A stretch of 64,000 nucleotides of DNA from Paragonimus westermani (taxonomy: Eukaryota; Platyhelminthes; Trematoda; Plagiorchiida; Troglotrematidae), in assembly GCA_008508345.1 (NCBI GenBank), contig QNGE01003223.1, positions 12,145 through 76,144 on the forward strand, read 5' to 3'. Numbering within the stretch: the stretch's first letter is position 1; every line of letters begins with the position of its first letter. Below are positions 9,106 to 21,975 of this stretch, in pieces. Below the pieces are notes generated by a model. That model had not been told where the DNA came from. It was given only the letters and a program-made list of their open reading frames with translations, and made no database searches. The position numbers and the translations under genes were made by a program.

Positions 9106-11589
9106 TGGTGGGACGGATTACACTTATTGAGTCTAGAAATGTGCAGAAAATATGAAAATATAGTTAAAGGTAAGATACAGGTCGATGGTGGACGCCAAAC
9201 TTTTTCAGGTAATAAGTTTGGAATGCATACTACAACAGGAATACACAAGTGTTGAGGAGTGCTGCGTTAACACTTCGTATACAGGTAAAGTGGAGCTTGA
9301 CACACTTGAAGGGGGAATTCTTATCCTCAAAGTATTCCTATGCTGCTTACAGCTACATATCTCAATAATAATTCGGATACAATGAAAGTGGAGTGCAGCA
9401 GCCGTCAAGAATTCATGTGGTTTCTGGTGAAGCAGTCATCAAGCGACACATACTACCAGCTCGAAGGATCAAGATTAATCTGTTGTGGTAGCTAACCAAC
9501 TCGTCTGCCGTTATTTTGGGGAGCATAAATGTGCATACCTGCTCAAATATAAGCACCTCTCTTAGTGGTGGAACTTACGACTCACATCATATTATAACAG
9601 AAGGTAGTTCTGACATACGATCTAATAAAAAAGAACTGAACACTTTCCGCCAACTTCCGTGGACAGCGAACGTATGACACCACGAAAAATTGTTTTGAAC
9701 ACGAATTGCACTGAACAGAAAACCACCAACTGATGACAACTGGATGGTAAGTACTTCCAGACTAAATTCATTGAATTAAAAAAATTCACACTAACAGTTG
9801 CTCCACTCGATCGACTTAAGCTATGGACGACGTCTGAGAATACAGTGTGTGATCACATTAGTAGCTGCTCATTTCGATTGTCTTTCACCATGCAAAACGC
9901 GGAGAACGGACACATGCGGGAAGTGATGGGAAGTTTGTGTTTGGAGCGTTCGGGGTACACGTTACTTACCACCTTTGACTCCGTTGATTGTCATGTTGAT
10001 CAGAATACTTGTTTCCACCGCGATAGATAACTGGCGTTCTACACATCAAATATTGATTAACTGCAAAATACACCCCGCAGTGGTAAGCGAGCAGCTTGCG
10101 TTAATCATTTCTCGTATGCTGTTTTGTTTGAACGTCACGCGACCTAAATCCAGTTGAAAACAATGCAATAGGGTGAACAGAATTAACTTCTAAGAATTTT
10201 AGTGATAAAGTGGAATGTAATACCTTACCTTTATGCCGTTTCATTCACAACGACGGTGAAAGTGGTCGTATGACAACGTCATTTTCAGCCCTTTATAGAA
10301 ACAGCGTTTTGCCGGCTAATACCTGGTGGAATTTCCGCAGGAGAAATAGTATAAATGTAGTAAGGACAAGGTGGAAGCGTTGTCATACATTTTTCACTGT
10401 CACATAAGTTGGTAATCTTGTTGATATACAATGTAAACATTGTATGGTTGTCTGATTCGGTGACGGGATGACGTATTTCATCTCAAAAATTGCAATGAAC
10501 GCACCCATCATACTTGAAAATGTGGGCTAGCACAACCACTGGTTTTATGGCAAAAATGCTGGAGATTTTTTCATCACCAAACTAGTACTTTTGAGACTTG
10601 GTTAGTGTATTCCAACGTTTTCATTAATACTGCTTATTCACAATTAATAAACCGTAGGCACTGAGTCTGAAGTTTGGACTCTGACGTTTCGAAGCTACTC
10701 AGAAACAAGGGTTAGCGCCAAAACGACCGTGCAATGGACCAGGAGAAGATCAGTGAGTTGGGAGGCAACCGTGAGTCCATGAGAAATAATTCATTATCAG
10801 GTGCAGAGTAGTCAGGTGACCTCAGTAGAGAAGTTGTTGCATGCCATGTATACTCGACTGTGAACAGTGTAGTGCGTGCTGTCGGGAACTAAAGAACAGG
10901 TCTCAACACGAGGAAGATGAGGGACAAGAAGCGACTATTGGAATGGTGTGTGCGTACCGTGTGGGAACGTTCCACCAGGCCGGATTACAATGTACTGTTG
11001 CTCAATGTGCGTGAATACGCGTCAGCCATCCCAATGAGTGCAAACTTCCATGGTCATATGCTTTGGTGTAACCTGTGCGGGATTTCATGCTGAAAGCAGC
11101 TTCGCAGACCAAGCGTCTTTCGCGGTCACGACACTGATAGTCTAGCTGCAATATGCAACTGCGATTTTAGGAACTATTTTGCAACTTGTAAGACAGATAG
11201 GCCGACGAGATCTTCACATGTTTACAGATTTCCGCCTAGAAGATTACCGGGAGAAAACCCTTCGATCTTCATGAGAACAGCTGGGGCTAGCCACACTTAG
11301 CATGAGAAGGGATGTCCAATGAGCCTACGATTGGTATAACATTTCTCGGATGCGGCAGCGAGCTCCAACTCAAGCACTCTCTTAAAGCTTTCAAAGCAAT
11401 TGAAAAATTGAATCTTCGGGATTAGGTGTCTACAGAGGGTTCGCGAATGATATCAAGTGCGGAATCGAGGATGATCACGGTTGATGGTGCCACATGCGTC
11501 ATGCCGACTTCGGACAAAACATGCTCCAGTAAATAGAGCAAGATTGGCAGAGTACGGAAACATAGATAAATGACATACTAAACGGAACT
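9106..11589. other. No supported gene
   Basis: Only short overlapping frames occur. A 58-codon ATG frame at 10917-11093 (+) reads DKKRLLEWCVRTVWER but matches nothing I know. Positions 9168-9214 and 9284 carry AG directly followed by GTAA-type sequence, which may be chance. Confidence 0.5.
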
Positions 11590-11990
11590 GCGCGAAGATG
11601 ATGACAGTTTGAACAAGTGAAATGAACAAACGCACTCACATTCTTGTTGTTTTGAGAATTTTTTACCATTATGTTGATACGTACTTTCCTGCCGATCTAC
11701 AAAAGGCACCGGCCAGCGAACTCTGCGTCCAGAAGGGGTAGTAGTCAATGAAGAGGGCGTAGGTTCGAAGAGGTCGGGGATGGACTGATCCGAGCTGCTG
11801 AATAGGGCGTCAGCAAACTTGGACCTGCCTGGTGCAAGAGGAGGAAATTGAATGAGGGGTCGCATCAGAGAAACCACAGTAGATGGGTTTTGGGCTTTCG
11901 ATCGAAACGGTTTCCCGTTTGTCTTTCCGATCTACGATTTACACACTGTCCTCTCTTCGAAGCACTTTGAAATGCGTTTCCTGAGGACGC
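11590..11990 (-). pseudogene. Ty3/gypsy pol C-terminal tail
   Basis: On the minus strand the region around 11990-11885 reads HFKVLRREDSV, a stop, then IVDRKDKRETVSI, matching the GPY/F-type tail after a gypsy integrase (FKVL.R......VD..G....VSIDRLKP). It is followed, after a shift, by a proline-rich stretch ending TTPSGRRVRWPVPF at about 11730, a common C-terminal signature of such polyproteins (TRSGR.V.FP). Sequence to the right (12000-12350) may be the preceding integrase part but shows no firm motif. The fragment is cut off by the LINE piece starting at about 12435. Confidence 0.65.
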
Positions 11991-12434
11991 TGGATAGGGT
12001 GTCGATGCTCACCCGCGGGTAAGAAGACTAATGTATACTGATGGAAAGCGTGTAGATTAAACACCTCACGCGTTTATCATCAGACGTCTGTTGAACGAAC
12101 ACGGCTCACGTGGGCGACTGGCTTTCAAAAGGAAGGTGTGTTGGGCTTGAGGTGGTATTTGGCGGTGGACAGGTAAGCAAACCTAGTGGTTAGTGGAAAA
12201 TATTGTCGGAGCCGGACATCTGGCGGTCGACTTTCAGGGTCTCGCAGATAACAAGTAGCACTATTGGGAAGGCTTATGTCCCGTGAATGAAGACGACCGC
12301 ACTGAGATCTGCTGTCAGTCATTGATAAAAAATCCAACTACCCCATTCATAGCCGGATGGTGAGCTGTGGTTATACAAAAACAGTGTTGTCAAAGTGTAT
12401 CCACCTGTTTTTGCTGCTGCCCAACGAGCAGACT

Positions 12435-13025
12435 TCATCTGACTTCATAGTTGTAGCCGAGTCACTCAGGGAGTACTACTACTCGGCAGTCTATAACTTC
12501 GCACCACCGAGCTGACATTCTGTCCTACCGTTGCAGAACTTCCGGCAACCATTCGTTACCGCTGAGTTTTTCGTACTAGATGTTGAAGACCTTTTGTTCA
12601 AGGTTAGTTCGTACAGTGCTATGGGTCCTGAAGAGATCAATCCAAAACTACTCAAAGAAGCAGCTGCAGGGCTGACAGAACCCCCTTAGAAGCTGTTTAA
12701 ACAGACACTGCAGACTGACATTCTCCCTGTTGCATGGAGAGATTGACGATCACACCCATATTTAAAGCGGGCGACCGGCACTCTCCGGCTAGCTAGCGGC
12801 CAATCAGCCTCACTAGCATTCAGCGCGAGATAATGGAGTGCCCATTAAAGCGTACCATCCCCAATCACTTCTTATCGAACCATCTTCTTTTTCTTCCACC
12901 CAGCATGGCTTTCTTCCTAACCGGTAGTGCATAAAAAACATGCTCATTATCATGGGTATTCTGATGGAGGCCAAAGACAATGGCCTCATCTCAGATGCAA
13001 TCTTCTTTGATTTTGAACCCGTAAG
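12435..13025 (+). pseudogene. CR1/L2-type LINE reverse transcriptase fragment
   Basis: Read in shifting frames, this gives the N-terminal half of a non-LTR RT. First comes VVAESLREYYYSAVY, the linker between endonuclease and RT, then VEDLLFKVSSYSAMGPEEIN followed by PKLLKEAAAG (usually SPGPDEIHP.LLKE). Next is TITPIFKAGDRHSPA, then PISLTSIQREIME and NHFLSNHLLF, and finally LISDAIFFDFEP, where FDF corresponds to the first catalytic motif (usually FLDFAKAFD). It stops at that point, before the YADD motif, where a gypsy integrase piece begins. Several frameshifts and stops are needed to read it. Confidence 0.8.
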
Positions 13026-13039
13026 TCAACCAGTGAATC

Positions 13040-13570
13040 GGTGAATTCCTGCCAACAATCTGCTCTACGTCTGACAGATCAGCCTCTGTCAGCATCTGCA
13101 TGCAATACTCTTTTCGCGACCTCTAATGAACATCAGCGTTCAGTGGTTCCTACTGCTCTCCGATGGCGTGTGTTCCATACACTACACAATATCGCCCATC
13201 ACTGCATCGAGGCGACGGCCAGACTCATTACCTATAGGTACTTTTTGCCCGGTGTGCAGAACGACTTCAGAAACTTGGCGCGCGTTTGTTTAGCTTATTA
13301 ACAGGCTAAAACTCACCGTCACTTATCGGCCTCGATTGGCCGATATTCCCCAATTTTATCTCGTTTGCCACACTTGTACGTCGACACCGTTGGTCCCCTG
13401 TCACAGTCTAACGATATGTTACATCTTCGGACGCTGACCAACCGCTCCTCGTGATGACCCGAAGCCGTCCCAATACCCAACGTCGCATGGTCGCCGTGTA
13501 GTGTGGAAATCGACCGTGGCACGCAATTTGGAAGTGGTTGATTCGTGGGAACCTTGCATTTTAGCTATTT
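13040..13570 (+). pseudogene. Ty3/gypsy integrase fragment
   Basis: The ORF 13041-13301 contains VVPTALRWRVFHTLHNIAHH, then ATARLITYRYFLPGVQNDFR and ARVCLAY. This is the HHCC zinc domain of gypsy integrase (VP..LR..VF..LH...HPG....F.WPG...D...W...C..C), with the second Cys of the last pair replaced by Tyr. After a stop it continues HLYVDTVGPL with the first catalytic Asp, then DRGTQFGSG with the second (usually SDRGPQF). The copy ends before the catalytic Glu. It is on the opposite strand from the pol tail at 11590-11990, so the two are not one insertion in simple form. Confidence 0.8.
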
Positions 13571-13849
13571 CAGTGACTGATACACGGGTTCGAGGCAGAG
13601 GTCCAAGTTACACTGATTTAGTCGTTTTTTCTTTATCAGTTTCAGCGAGCGTCTGCTAGCCTTAAAGGTGACCATTGTAAACGGGATGTAGCACCGTTAT
13701 TGGCGACTACAGTGAGTACGGAGAACAGAATGAGGTTACCCGCATAGTGAAATTGTAGGTAAATGAGAAGCAAGCAATGCTTTGAAACGGGCCCTAGAAG
13801 TGCCGCTGACGGTCTCAGGAGGAAAGCTGTTCCAATGGTTAATAAACCT
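13571..13849. other. No supported feature
   Basis: Nothing recognisable lies between the gypsy integrase fragment and the minus-strand LINE fragment. Confidence 0.5.
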
Positions 13850-14330
13850 GTAAGAAAAGAACTGATACCTTAGAAAGGTCCAAGGGCGAATCTTGAAAAC
13901 TTCCTGTAATGTCTTCGCTGGCCGTCGTCATTCGCCACAAAGAAGAACTGTTCTACGAGACCTACTCTAAAAAAGTGTATGAGTATTAAATCACCGCGGA
14001 GTCTTTGAAATTCAAGTGGGTAAAAATCAGGAATTTCAAGTCGAGACTCATTAGTGACATTGCTTAGGCCTGCTCAATAGCTAATGTGTCTTTCTTCAGG
14101 TCAGTATACACGACCGGATTCGCATACTCGAGGAGCGATCTTACATAAACCTCGTAAAGTGTTTGAAACTCTTTCTTGTCTAATAGGGGGAAAGTGCGCT
14201 TAACCATTCTAAGAGTGGCAACTCCCTTTCTTGCGCCATCTGATGATGATACGAGGAAGGTTAGTTAGACGACAACCAGATGCCCAGATGCACAAACTGA
14301 AACACATATGGGAATTAATGTGAATGGTGT
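13850..14330 (-). pseudogene. CR1/L2-type LINE RT thumb fragment
   Basis: On the minus strand one frame reads MVKRTFPLLDKKEFQTLYEV, then YVRSLLEYANPVVYTDLKKD, then LAIEQA. This is the conserved end of the RT in CR1/L2 elements (F..LY...VRP.LEY....W.P..KKD...LE.VQ). Upstream, in another frame, LGIWLSS fits the LG..I motif that precedes it. Downstream, LKFLIFTHLNFK fits the L..L.L..L..RR segment in degraded form. It is on the opposite strand from the LINE piece at 12435-13025 and covers a different part of the RT, so it is a separate insertion or an inverted half. Confidence 0.75.
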
Positions 14331-17300
14331 CTAATGGGACATATCATGTAGTTTGAAGCAATTAATTATCCAGACTGCATCAGATGTATCCATCGGTAGA
14401 AGTGAGCCTCAGGTAAAACTGGACTGGCAGCTGTTGAGAGTCGAGTTATTGGCCCCTCCTGGGACTGCAAAGGAGTAATAGAAGGTTCTGGGAAAGTTTT
14501 TTAATTGAAAAATAAAATGAAACGTAACCAAGATTACTCCAACTATCATCTGTGTTAGATGTGGTAGAGTGCTTGATCCTAATTATGTCCACTTGATAAC
14601 TTCGTGGATCAGTTAGGTGTTGTAACATGCAGGCCAGCCGACTCTACTCTGGATGCCCGTGACTTCACGGACCAAACTTCGGGCAACGTGGACGCACCAG
14701 GGGACAGCGCTCTTCCAAAGCAGGGGTTCGAACAACAGTTCTGAAAAGAGAAACAATACGAACAAACATGAGCCGAAGGCCCAGTAAGCCATGCACACGA
14801 CTTACACAAACGAAAGCTAAAACGGCACCGACAACACAGCAGCACGCCCCGTCACACAACTCAAATTCAATCCGTGCGCGCTCGCTGGTTTCGGTTGCAC
14901 GTTACAGTGTACAAACCACTGAGTTCCCTCGATCCACCTCACTAATAACGCCAGAAGACATAATAATCAAGTTTCGGAGATAAAAACAGTTTTGAACTAG
15001 GGCCTAGTAACACACAAAAAGCGTCTGAAAAGAGAAGGTTTTTTCAATTTTGTAGAGCGAATTGCATTCATTTTTGCATAATGGTCTCAAGGAAAGTTCC
15101 TCACGGTGATTATGAAAGTTTAACGCACGTCTCCATCTTTGCCAGTAGTTACAGCAGTAGACCCCAGAAAACCAGAGTGCAAACACCCATATGTAAAATT
15201 AGGTGGAGATAAGCTAAAATACATCATATGTGCAAGAAAGTCTAAGGGGAGCAACTACAATATAGCCTTCTAAGTCTGCCAGATAAAAGTTCTAATCATT
15301 CGAGACAAACACATGAACAGGTGAGCGGTTACAAATCGATCACGCATTTGGCTAACTGTACATGCATTTTCAACTGTTTAGGCTTTATCAAGATTGAAGT
15401 TCAATCCTGGTACTTATTTTCGAAAGAGGGTGTGTGAAACATGTGCCTGAAAGCAAACGCTACGGTTGACTGTATATTGCCTTCAGTTTAGTTTAGTCGT
15501 CTGGAAAATGAAGCCCTGAGAAAAAACTGTGGGTAAAATTCACCAGTCGCAGTTAGTAGAGACCTAAAAGTGCTATGCTTTTTTGCCAGAGTATACATTC
15601 ATGTGGTGAATTGTTGTGCATATTGTTTGTGGTTTCTTACCGCCTCTGTTTCCTGGGTGAGTTTGATCACGATGCACTATTGTTGCCAGTATTGTTGCGA
15701 ATTATTTGGTTTCAAAGTTTTATCCTAATTTTTAAGTCATTCAGCGGTGTCGTTGTCACTTGAATCGCAGAGATCCGACATTACACTTCCTGTGCTCATC
15801 AAATCTTTAATGGAGGTCAAGTTTGAATGTAGTCCGGTCAGGCTTACAGCAAAATGCACAGTCTAACCTTTACGGAATTTTGTTGAAAACAGCCTACATT
15901 AAATTTATCTTGTCGCCATTGGGAGGTAATTCAACACTCGTGGATGGTGAGTGGATGACCGTTTACTCTGAGGGATATTTGAGCTTTTACAGTGACAGCT
16001 TCGGTCATGCAAGTGACATTAACAGAATGGGAGAGCAAGAATTCAGTCTTAAACCAAAAACGACTAGGATTAAGAATGCTGAAGAGCGGAGCAGATGTTT
16101 AGCAACCGCTGATTCCTACCCATGTGGCTGGAACCCACTGTAGGATTTCCCTCACTGTGTGGAAGAAAAAAGCTGTTTAACATTGCTTTTCCATCCTGTT
16201 GTTCCGATGAGCGAACATACAAAACAGTCAAACACATAGTGATCACTGGCACTGCCCTAGTTTATTCTAGATGTGCTGTAGTTAGCTTACACACTTCATG
16301 TATAAAGAGCACACTAGTATATTAAAATGGACGTAAGTTCATATACCATATGAGCAGCGCAACCGTTCACCATCACTCGCTTTCGAATATTTGGGAAATA
16401 TTGTCAGTTGACCAACTAATCAGTTTGCAAAGTCTATAATAGTCGGACCGTGTACTCCGCATGTCAGATGAACATTTTCTGCATTGGGCGCTATATACTT
16501 GGGATACCACTAGCGGGGTAAAACTGGGTGGCGGTCAAGCAACATCATGATTGTGGAATAACTGAGTAGTCTGTTTAATAAGGTAAGTGGGTGGGTGTTG
16601 CTTGCTGGCCTGGAAACCTTGTGATCACGCAAATTGCTGATCGAAAACACTGTCCGACAACGCAACGTGCTTCATTCAATGACCTGCCTACGTCTAGGTC
16701 ATTTCCAGTCTAATCGTCTAACGTTGCCGTGTTCGTTTCTTTTTTCCGGTAAACTTTCTTCATTTAAGACATCCTACTTTACTGTTGCGGTGAGAGATTT
16801 TTCGAATCACAATATTTTCTGTGCAGACCAGTGGATGTTTTGACTGAATGAACCAGTGTTTGCCTTCACTGTTTGTTACTGAAAAGGATTGAAACGTTAC
16901 CGCATTCTAAGTATTGTGTCCAAATAGTGCATGTCAAACTGAATACATCAAAGTGGAACAGAATTTCATATACTGTTATGCTTCATTGCTGAGTGTTATA
17001 ATGTACACACATTAAAACTTGTTCGATTTTAGCCGGATTCACCAAGCCTTTGTACTCTGCGTCTCAGGTGTCATTTACATTGGGAACGTAAGGAACGGCT
17101 AAATTTTAAAGTTGAACCAATCAACCTAACAGACATATTCACTTGTTATAAAGCCCAACCAGTTTCACCGCACATAAAACGACAAGTATTCCAATGAGAT
17201 TTTTCACCCAGATTTCATCATGCATATACTTACAAGGGGGTTGATCAAAAAATCATTTTAGGAGGTGGACCAACCATAAAAGATGAGGACAGTACTGGGG

Positions 17301-18434
17301 TAGACCAACCAAACTGATCACTTAATAATCTTTCGATGTATGTTGAATACGTTATGGGAGGTCTGAGTAGATAAAATCTCAGTGCGAAAGTTCTAGGTTT
17401 CAGCGCAGATTCTGAGCTGAATGGTGAGAGCATATAACCTGAAAGAACACTTAGTTTCTTTCCAAAAGAAGTCAGAGTTTGAGATGGTTTCAAAATTTTC
17501 GATGTTTCATTGGTGCGCCAAACCACTTCCTACTAAAAAGTCGAGATAAATTTGGATTTCACACAACCTATTCTCATGAATAGATTGAAGAATAAGGTTT
17601 CAACAATTCGAATAAACCATGTGGTGAGGCAATAATGGATAGATTAATACCGATGCACATCACAAGGCTCCCACAAGAAGTTCTTTTAACAGACTGGCGA
17701 AGTGGATGTGAGCGTGGCAATAGCTAGTGGCTAAAGTACGTGCAAATGTGCTTGGCCAAGTGCCTGTACGATAGAGTCTCGGTGACGGGTGTGATATGAA
17801 ATCTTGGAATTCGATTCAAAAATAATTCTAGTGGGAGTTCAAATCGGAAAATCCCTCGGCAGTCGTGACGTGCAGGTTAGGTGAACAGAGTGTAGAAACA
17901 CTAGTGACTCAACGAAGTTCCAATCCAAATGTGGTTTACTTGGTCTCAACAGAAATTTGCGTATCTGTAAAACTACGGACAGGCTAAGGCTACTGGCATT
18001 TAACGAATTCGTAAATTACACGCCCACAAATTTTAAAATAGATGCTGATTATTTCAAAATAGTGAATTTCCTTTATCGAATTCATCAGAATGAATAAAGG
18101 AAGTAGTTGGAAATGTTGAGATTTTGCCTAACTCTCCTCGGTCGCTTAAATAAGACCAGCTATGTTGTCCACATTGTTTATCCCTTGGTCTCCGTACATT
18201 TAATTTCAAAATTTGATACAACGATCGCTCGACTGTCATGAGGTACAAAGTTTATAATGTCTACTGGCCGATCTTCTTACCAGTCGTGGATGACACTCAT
18301 GTTTTGTCCTTATTAACCGGATGTTCTAACATCACTACTACTCAGAATATGGGATGAGTTTCCAGTCAGAAAATCACAGTCAGGTGATATTTGTGAAATA
18401 TGTCGGTAATCTAGATTAACTACATCACAATGTT

Positions 18435-18454
18435 CCGTGTGTGTCAACACACGG
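18435..18454. repeat. Short perfect hairpin
   Basis: CCGTGTGT and ACACACGG form an 8-base perfect stem with a 4-base GTCA loop. Nothing around it suggests a terminator or structured RNA, so it may be chance. Confidence 0.4.
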
Positions 18455-19338
18455 GTATCCGTGTTATCTTCACATGTGATGCGTCGGTTTGGAGCTATGA
18501 GATACTCAGCGACTGAACAGAGGTGTGCTAGACAAAGCGACCGACTGCATAGTCTGATTGTAAGTGCTTCAGTAGTTGTTCGATGGCGCTTTTGGATCGG
18601 TTTTAATTAACTGAGGAATGTATCGGTCATCCAAAAATAGTCCCAAATCCATTTATTCTTTTTGCTGAGCACATTCACCATGAAAAGCCAATCCGGTCCT
18701 TCAAAGTCATCTACTGTGTGCCTAGAAGCTAATCGGTTCAGACGGAGTTTCTTCAATTGCTGAATCTGTCGTACCGTCAACTTGGTGAATTGTTGCTGAA
18801 TTCGGAGTAAACATTATTTTTGATTCCCATATTAATATTGCCAGTGAGTAGGTGGGCAGATGTGATGGTTTTTCTGAGACCTAGTTGGAAAAAGCAGGGC
18901 TTCAGCGTGATTCGAATCAGCGACAGAAACAGCATGTCCAAACAAGACAAGCGCTCCACCGCCTGAGCTAGAAAGCCACTCCAGGAGCTCGAATATTTCA
19001 TCTTTGTTCAACTATCTTGTGTAGAACCCACCAAACGCTCCAGAGGATCGAATGCCCTGGCTGGATTTCTCAGACAGTTTATACTGGAGCCTAGCAATGC
19101 CACTGTCGAACATAGTAATTTCGTTAGAATTACGTTCACTCGGTTACGTTTATACGTAACAACATTTGGGTATTTGTGTGACTAGCCAACTGCAAAATGG
19201 ACAGTGGTGTTTTTATGCGACCAATATCTGTTTTGAGATTTGTGTGTATGTGAACGTCTGAAGGGATATTCCAGAGATTGTGTTCGTCAAACTGTCATTT
19301 GTTTGATAACTTGAAGTTTTAAAATTATGCTATCCACA

Positions 19339-19380
19339 TTTGACATATAAGAAGCCGCTGATCAGCGGAGAAATGTCAAA
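19339..19380. repeat. Nested palindrome / hairpin
   Basis: An outer pair TTTGACAT (19339-19346) and ATGTCAAA (19373-19380) encloses a perfect 14-base palindrome CCGCTGATCAGCGG (19355-19368). The two stems are separated by short unpaired stretches, so the 42 bases can form a bulged hairpin. Its function is unknown. It could be part of a small inverted-repeat element or a structured RNA. Confidence 0.6.
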
Positions 19381-20318
19381 ACAAATGTGCCATTTTGGTT
19401 ATTTGTCAAATTTTCACGTCAGTTGAATAAACGCGACGTAGTCAAATTGGAAGCAGAATAGAGATTTAAATTTTACGTAGGTGAGATGTTTATTTCTTTG
19501 AATTGCGAACAAACCAGAGATATGTTGAACCATATACACAAGTCAAACGGGGAGTAAGGGAATATTGTTTGAGCGTCTGACATTCTGAAAAATTCTGGAC
19601 ACATCATATTATGACGAGTTTGAGGAAAACAACTATGTGTTAGACTGACAGCTAGCTAGTGGCGACTCTGTGCGCTCGTAACATTGCCAAGAGAAGCAAA
19701 ATGTGATTAATACGTTGGTTAGATGTCAGAAGCGTGAAGAATTCTTACTAGACTGTTCATCCCGAGTACGTAATTTGCGTGACACAGAATTATAAGTAAC
19801 GAGGCAGAACAAGATCAATCGATGTGCTCAAAGCATAGAGAAGAGGGTTTGAAGAGGACTTACGTCGTAGCAATGCAACCTGTGGAGTATCACAGCAATG
19901 ACGTGACATTAGTAACAACATCAGCATTTTCTTTGATGGATTCGAACGCTTTTGGAATTTGGTGCCCCGGAACATTCGAATCGACGTGAACATACGGATA
20001 AACCTGGCCTAATAATGAAAGTCAGTGAAAGTTAAGTTTGTAAAAATGAAACTATTGTCGAGTTAAAAAATACCTTATTCCAGCAAAAATATCTGAAGGG
20101 TGAAAGTACAGGCTCATAATATGTGAAATGAACTCTTAATCATATAGTACCTGACAACAACAGATACGAGGGTATGTAAAAAGTTGAACAGAATCTGAAC
20201 AAACCGTCTTGAAAGCTTGGTTACATATTCAGCCTTGAAGTAGACACCGAACATTGAATTTGAAAGTCCATAGCTACTTAGCCTCGGTTGAATTCATCCT
20301 AAGCTGTATCCGTTAAAC

Positions 20319-20960
20319 TTATCCTTCTTGTTCTAGTTGAATAATAACAAACCCAAATACTTTCATATTTCTGGGGAACAAAACGGGTATGCTGACTCGT
20401 CCGAGAAGTCTCACAACTATGTGACCTCTGAAGATACCACTGTGATTGACAAAGCAAAGATATACATCTAGAAAGGGAAGTCTAGTGCTATCTTTCTCGT
20501 CGATCATCAGGTTTAGGTCGGATTGTGTAATGACGAGGTCAGGCAACATGGTTCAGGAGTAATCACTGGTTCCAATCACAAGAAATGTGTCAATCATGTT
20601 CTGCCTAGAGAAGTTGCAATGAGTCACGCTGTGAAAGTTCACCGGTATATAGGTTTGCCTTTGAGGTACTTGCTAGCCGCGGGTCCAGACATTCATTACT
20701 ACCCCATCAGTACATATCTAGTTCTTCTCACTGATTCAAAATCACATGTTTCAACTATGAATCAACCACGAGTTTAAGTTTTTCCAAAAGAATGCGAATG
20801 TCATCTTGGCTGTTATTATCATAAGTATAGTGGTGAACCCGCGATAGCCCACAAACAGTTATCAAAAACAACTGTACACAGAAATGGCATTTCGTCAACC
20901 GTGAGAGTTCAAAGAAATGCGTACCTTCGTCCGATGACCGTCTACTTATAAAGTGCACTT
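20319..20960 (-). pseudogene. PLE reverse transcriptase fragment
   Basis: The minus-strand ORF 20319-20549 contains LNLMIDEKDSTRLPFLDVYL, matching the PLE segment L.FT.E.E....LPFLDV that follows the catalytic motif. Just upstream, in other frames, come TDGVVM (usually TDGVAMGSPLGP) and RQNMIDTFLVIGTSDYS, the place of the YVDD motif. It reads NMID here, so the Tyr and the first Asp are lost. Sequence up to about 20960 resembles the block before TDGVAM in faded form. No endonuclease remains next to it. The peptide is closer in wording to the PLE copy at 52.2-53.1 kb than to the one at the left edge. Confidence 0.7.
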
Positions 20961-21975
20961 CACATTAATTCGGTTGATTGTTTTCCCAAATGATCCTTCT
21001 TAATCTGTTCCAAATCGATCAAGAGTTTACAATTGAAGCACACCCTACGAAAGATAGGAAACAGCGTCCAGTGACAGAACTGTACCTCTCACTCAGAAGC
21101 CCCCGCAGACCAGATAATCAAGTACGTTATCTGTCCCATTGTATTGCTCGGTAGTGCATTTACTAAGATTACTCTAAGAAGCCCTCCCACATTCCCAATA
21201 ATTCTGAAGCGGTCGGGAGAATTATACTTACCTTTTTAATTGAAAATCCAAACCTGGGGATGAAAGCGGTCGCACGTTGAGGATCGAGCCGATGAACGGA
21301 CGTATTGACACTTTCTCTGAACAAAGCGGTCGGCACTTGAGCAGTAGGGCTGATTGTTCCAAAAAACACGAGACAACTGTCACTATCACAGCATCCACAA
21401 TGATAAGCCCTGAAGTTGTGCAAAGTAGGTGGACGGCCAAGATCATATATCGCTCATTCTGAACTCGCCGAAGCCGGCTGTTTACTCGATCGTAGTTCTA
21501 GCTCCAAAATCTACCACTCGTGTCCTCCGATATTAGTGCTCCAGTGGCTTTGTACGAATGTAGCTTATATTTAGGTATAAAGTGTCACCTTGGTGTGTTA
21601 ACGGATAGTCGGGTGTGAATAGGCCAGTTACATATTAGTGGGCCACACAGAATCCTCGCACCTTTAGAAGTCAGCTCACTGATTGGCAGTAGAATTAGAG
21701 TCAGTGCGGACTAAATTTGCTAGTATCTTTTTGATTAGTCAACTCAATACAACCCTACGAGAGTTGTTGAACGGTGGGCGGTTAGCAAAGAGACTGTGCC
21801 ACAACACAGCTTGCTTCTCGGGTGAGATTTAGATACTAGTTTCCGACGGCTTGTGATGTTCCCCCCAGGACAAGCATTGTCATGACTAAATCAACTCATT
21901 CCTTTGTGGAGGGTTTGACTGTCAATGGAATTTTTCGTTAGCACACAGCATACCTGTTGTCTCTTATTTTTTCAG
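20961..21975. other. No supported gene
   Basis: Only overlapping short frames around 21169-21462 on both strands, without motif or splice support. Confidence 0.5.

Larger units (their letters stand above)
14331..20318. other. Long stretch without a supported gene
   Basis: Frames of up to about 106 codons occur (15823-16143 +; 17245-17526 -), but none shows a recognisable motif or convincing splice borders. Structure worth noting is limited to a nested hairpin at 19339-19380 and an 8-base stem at 18435-18454. No LTR, RT or transposase signature was seen on either strand. Confidence 0.5.

Noticed and set aside
14085..14100. Good acceptor-like TCTTTCTTCAG followed by GTCAGT on the plus strand
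   Set aside because: It lies inside the minus-strand LINE RT fragment, which explains the sequence.
14600..14760. GGGGTTCGAAC at about 14724-14734 as a possible B box of a tRNA-derived SINE
   Set aside because: No matching A box at the right distance and no tail or duplicated border.
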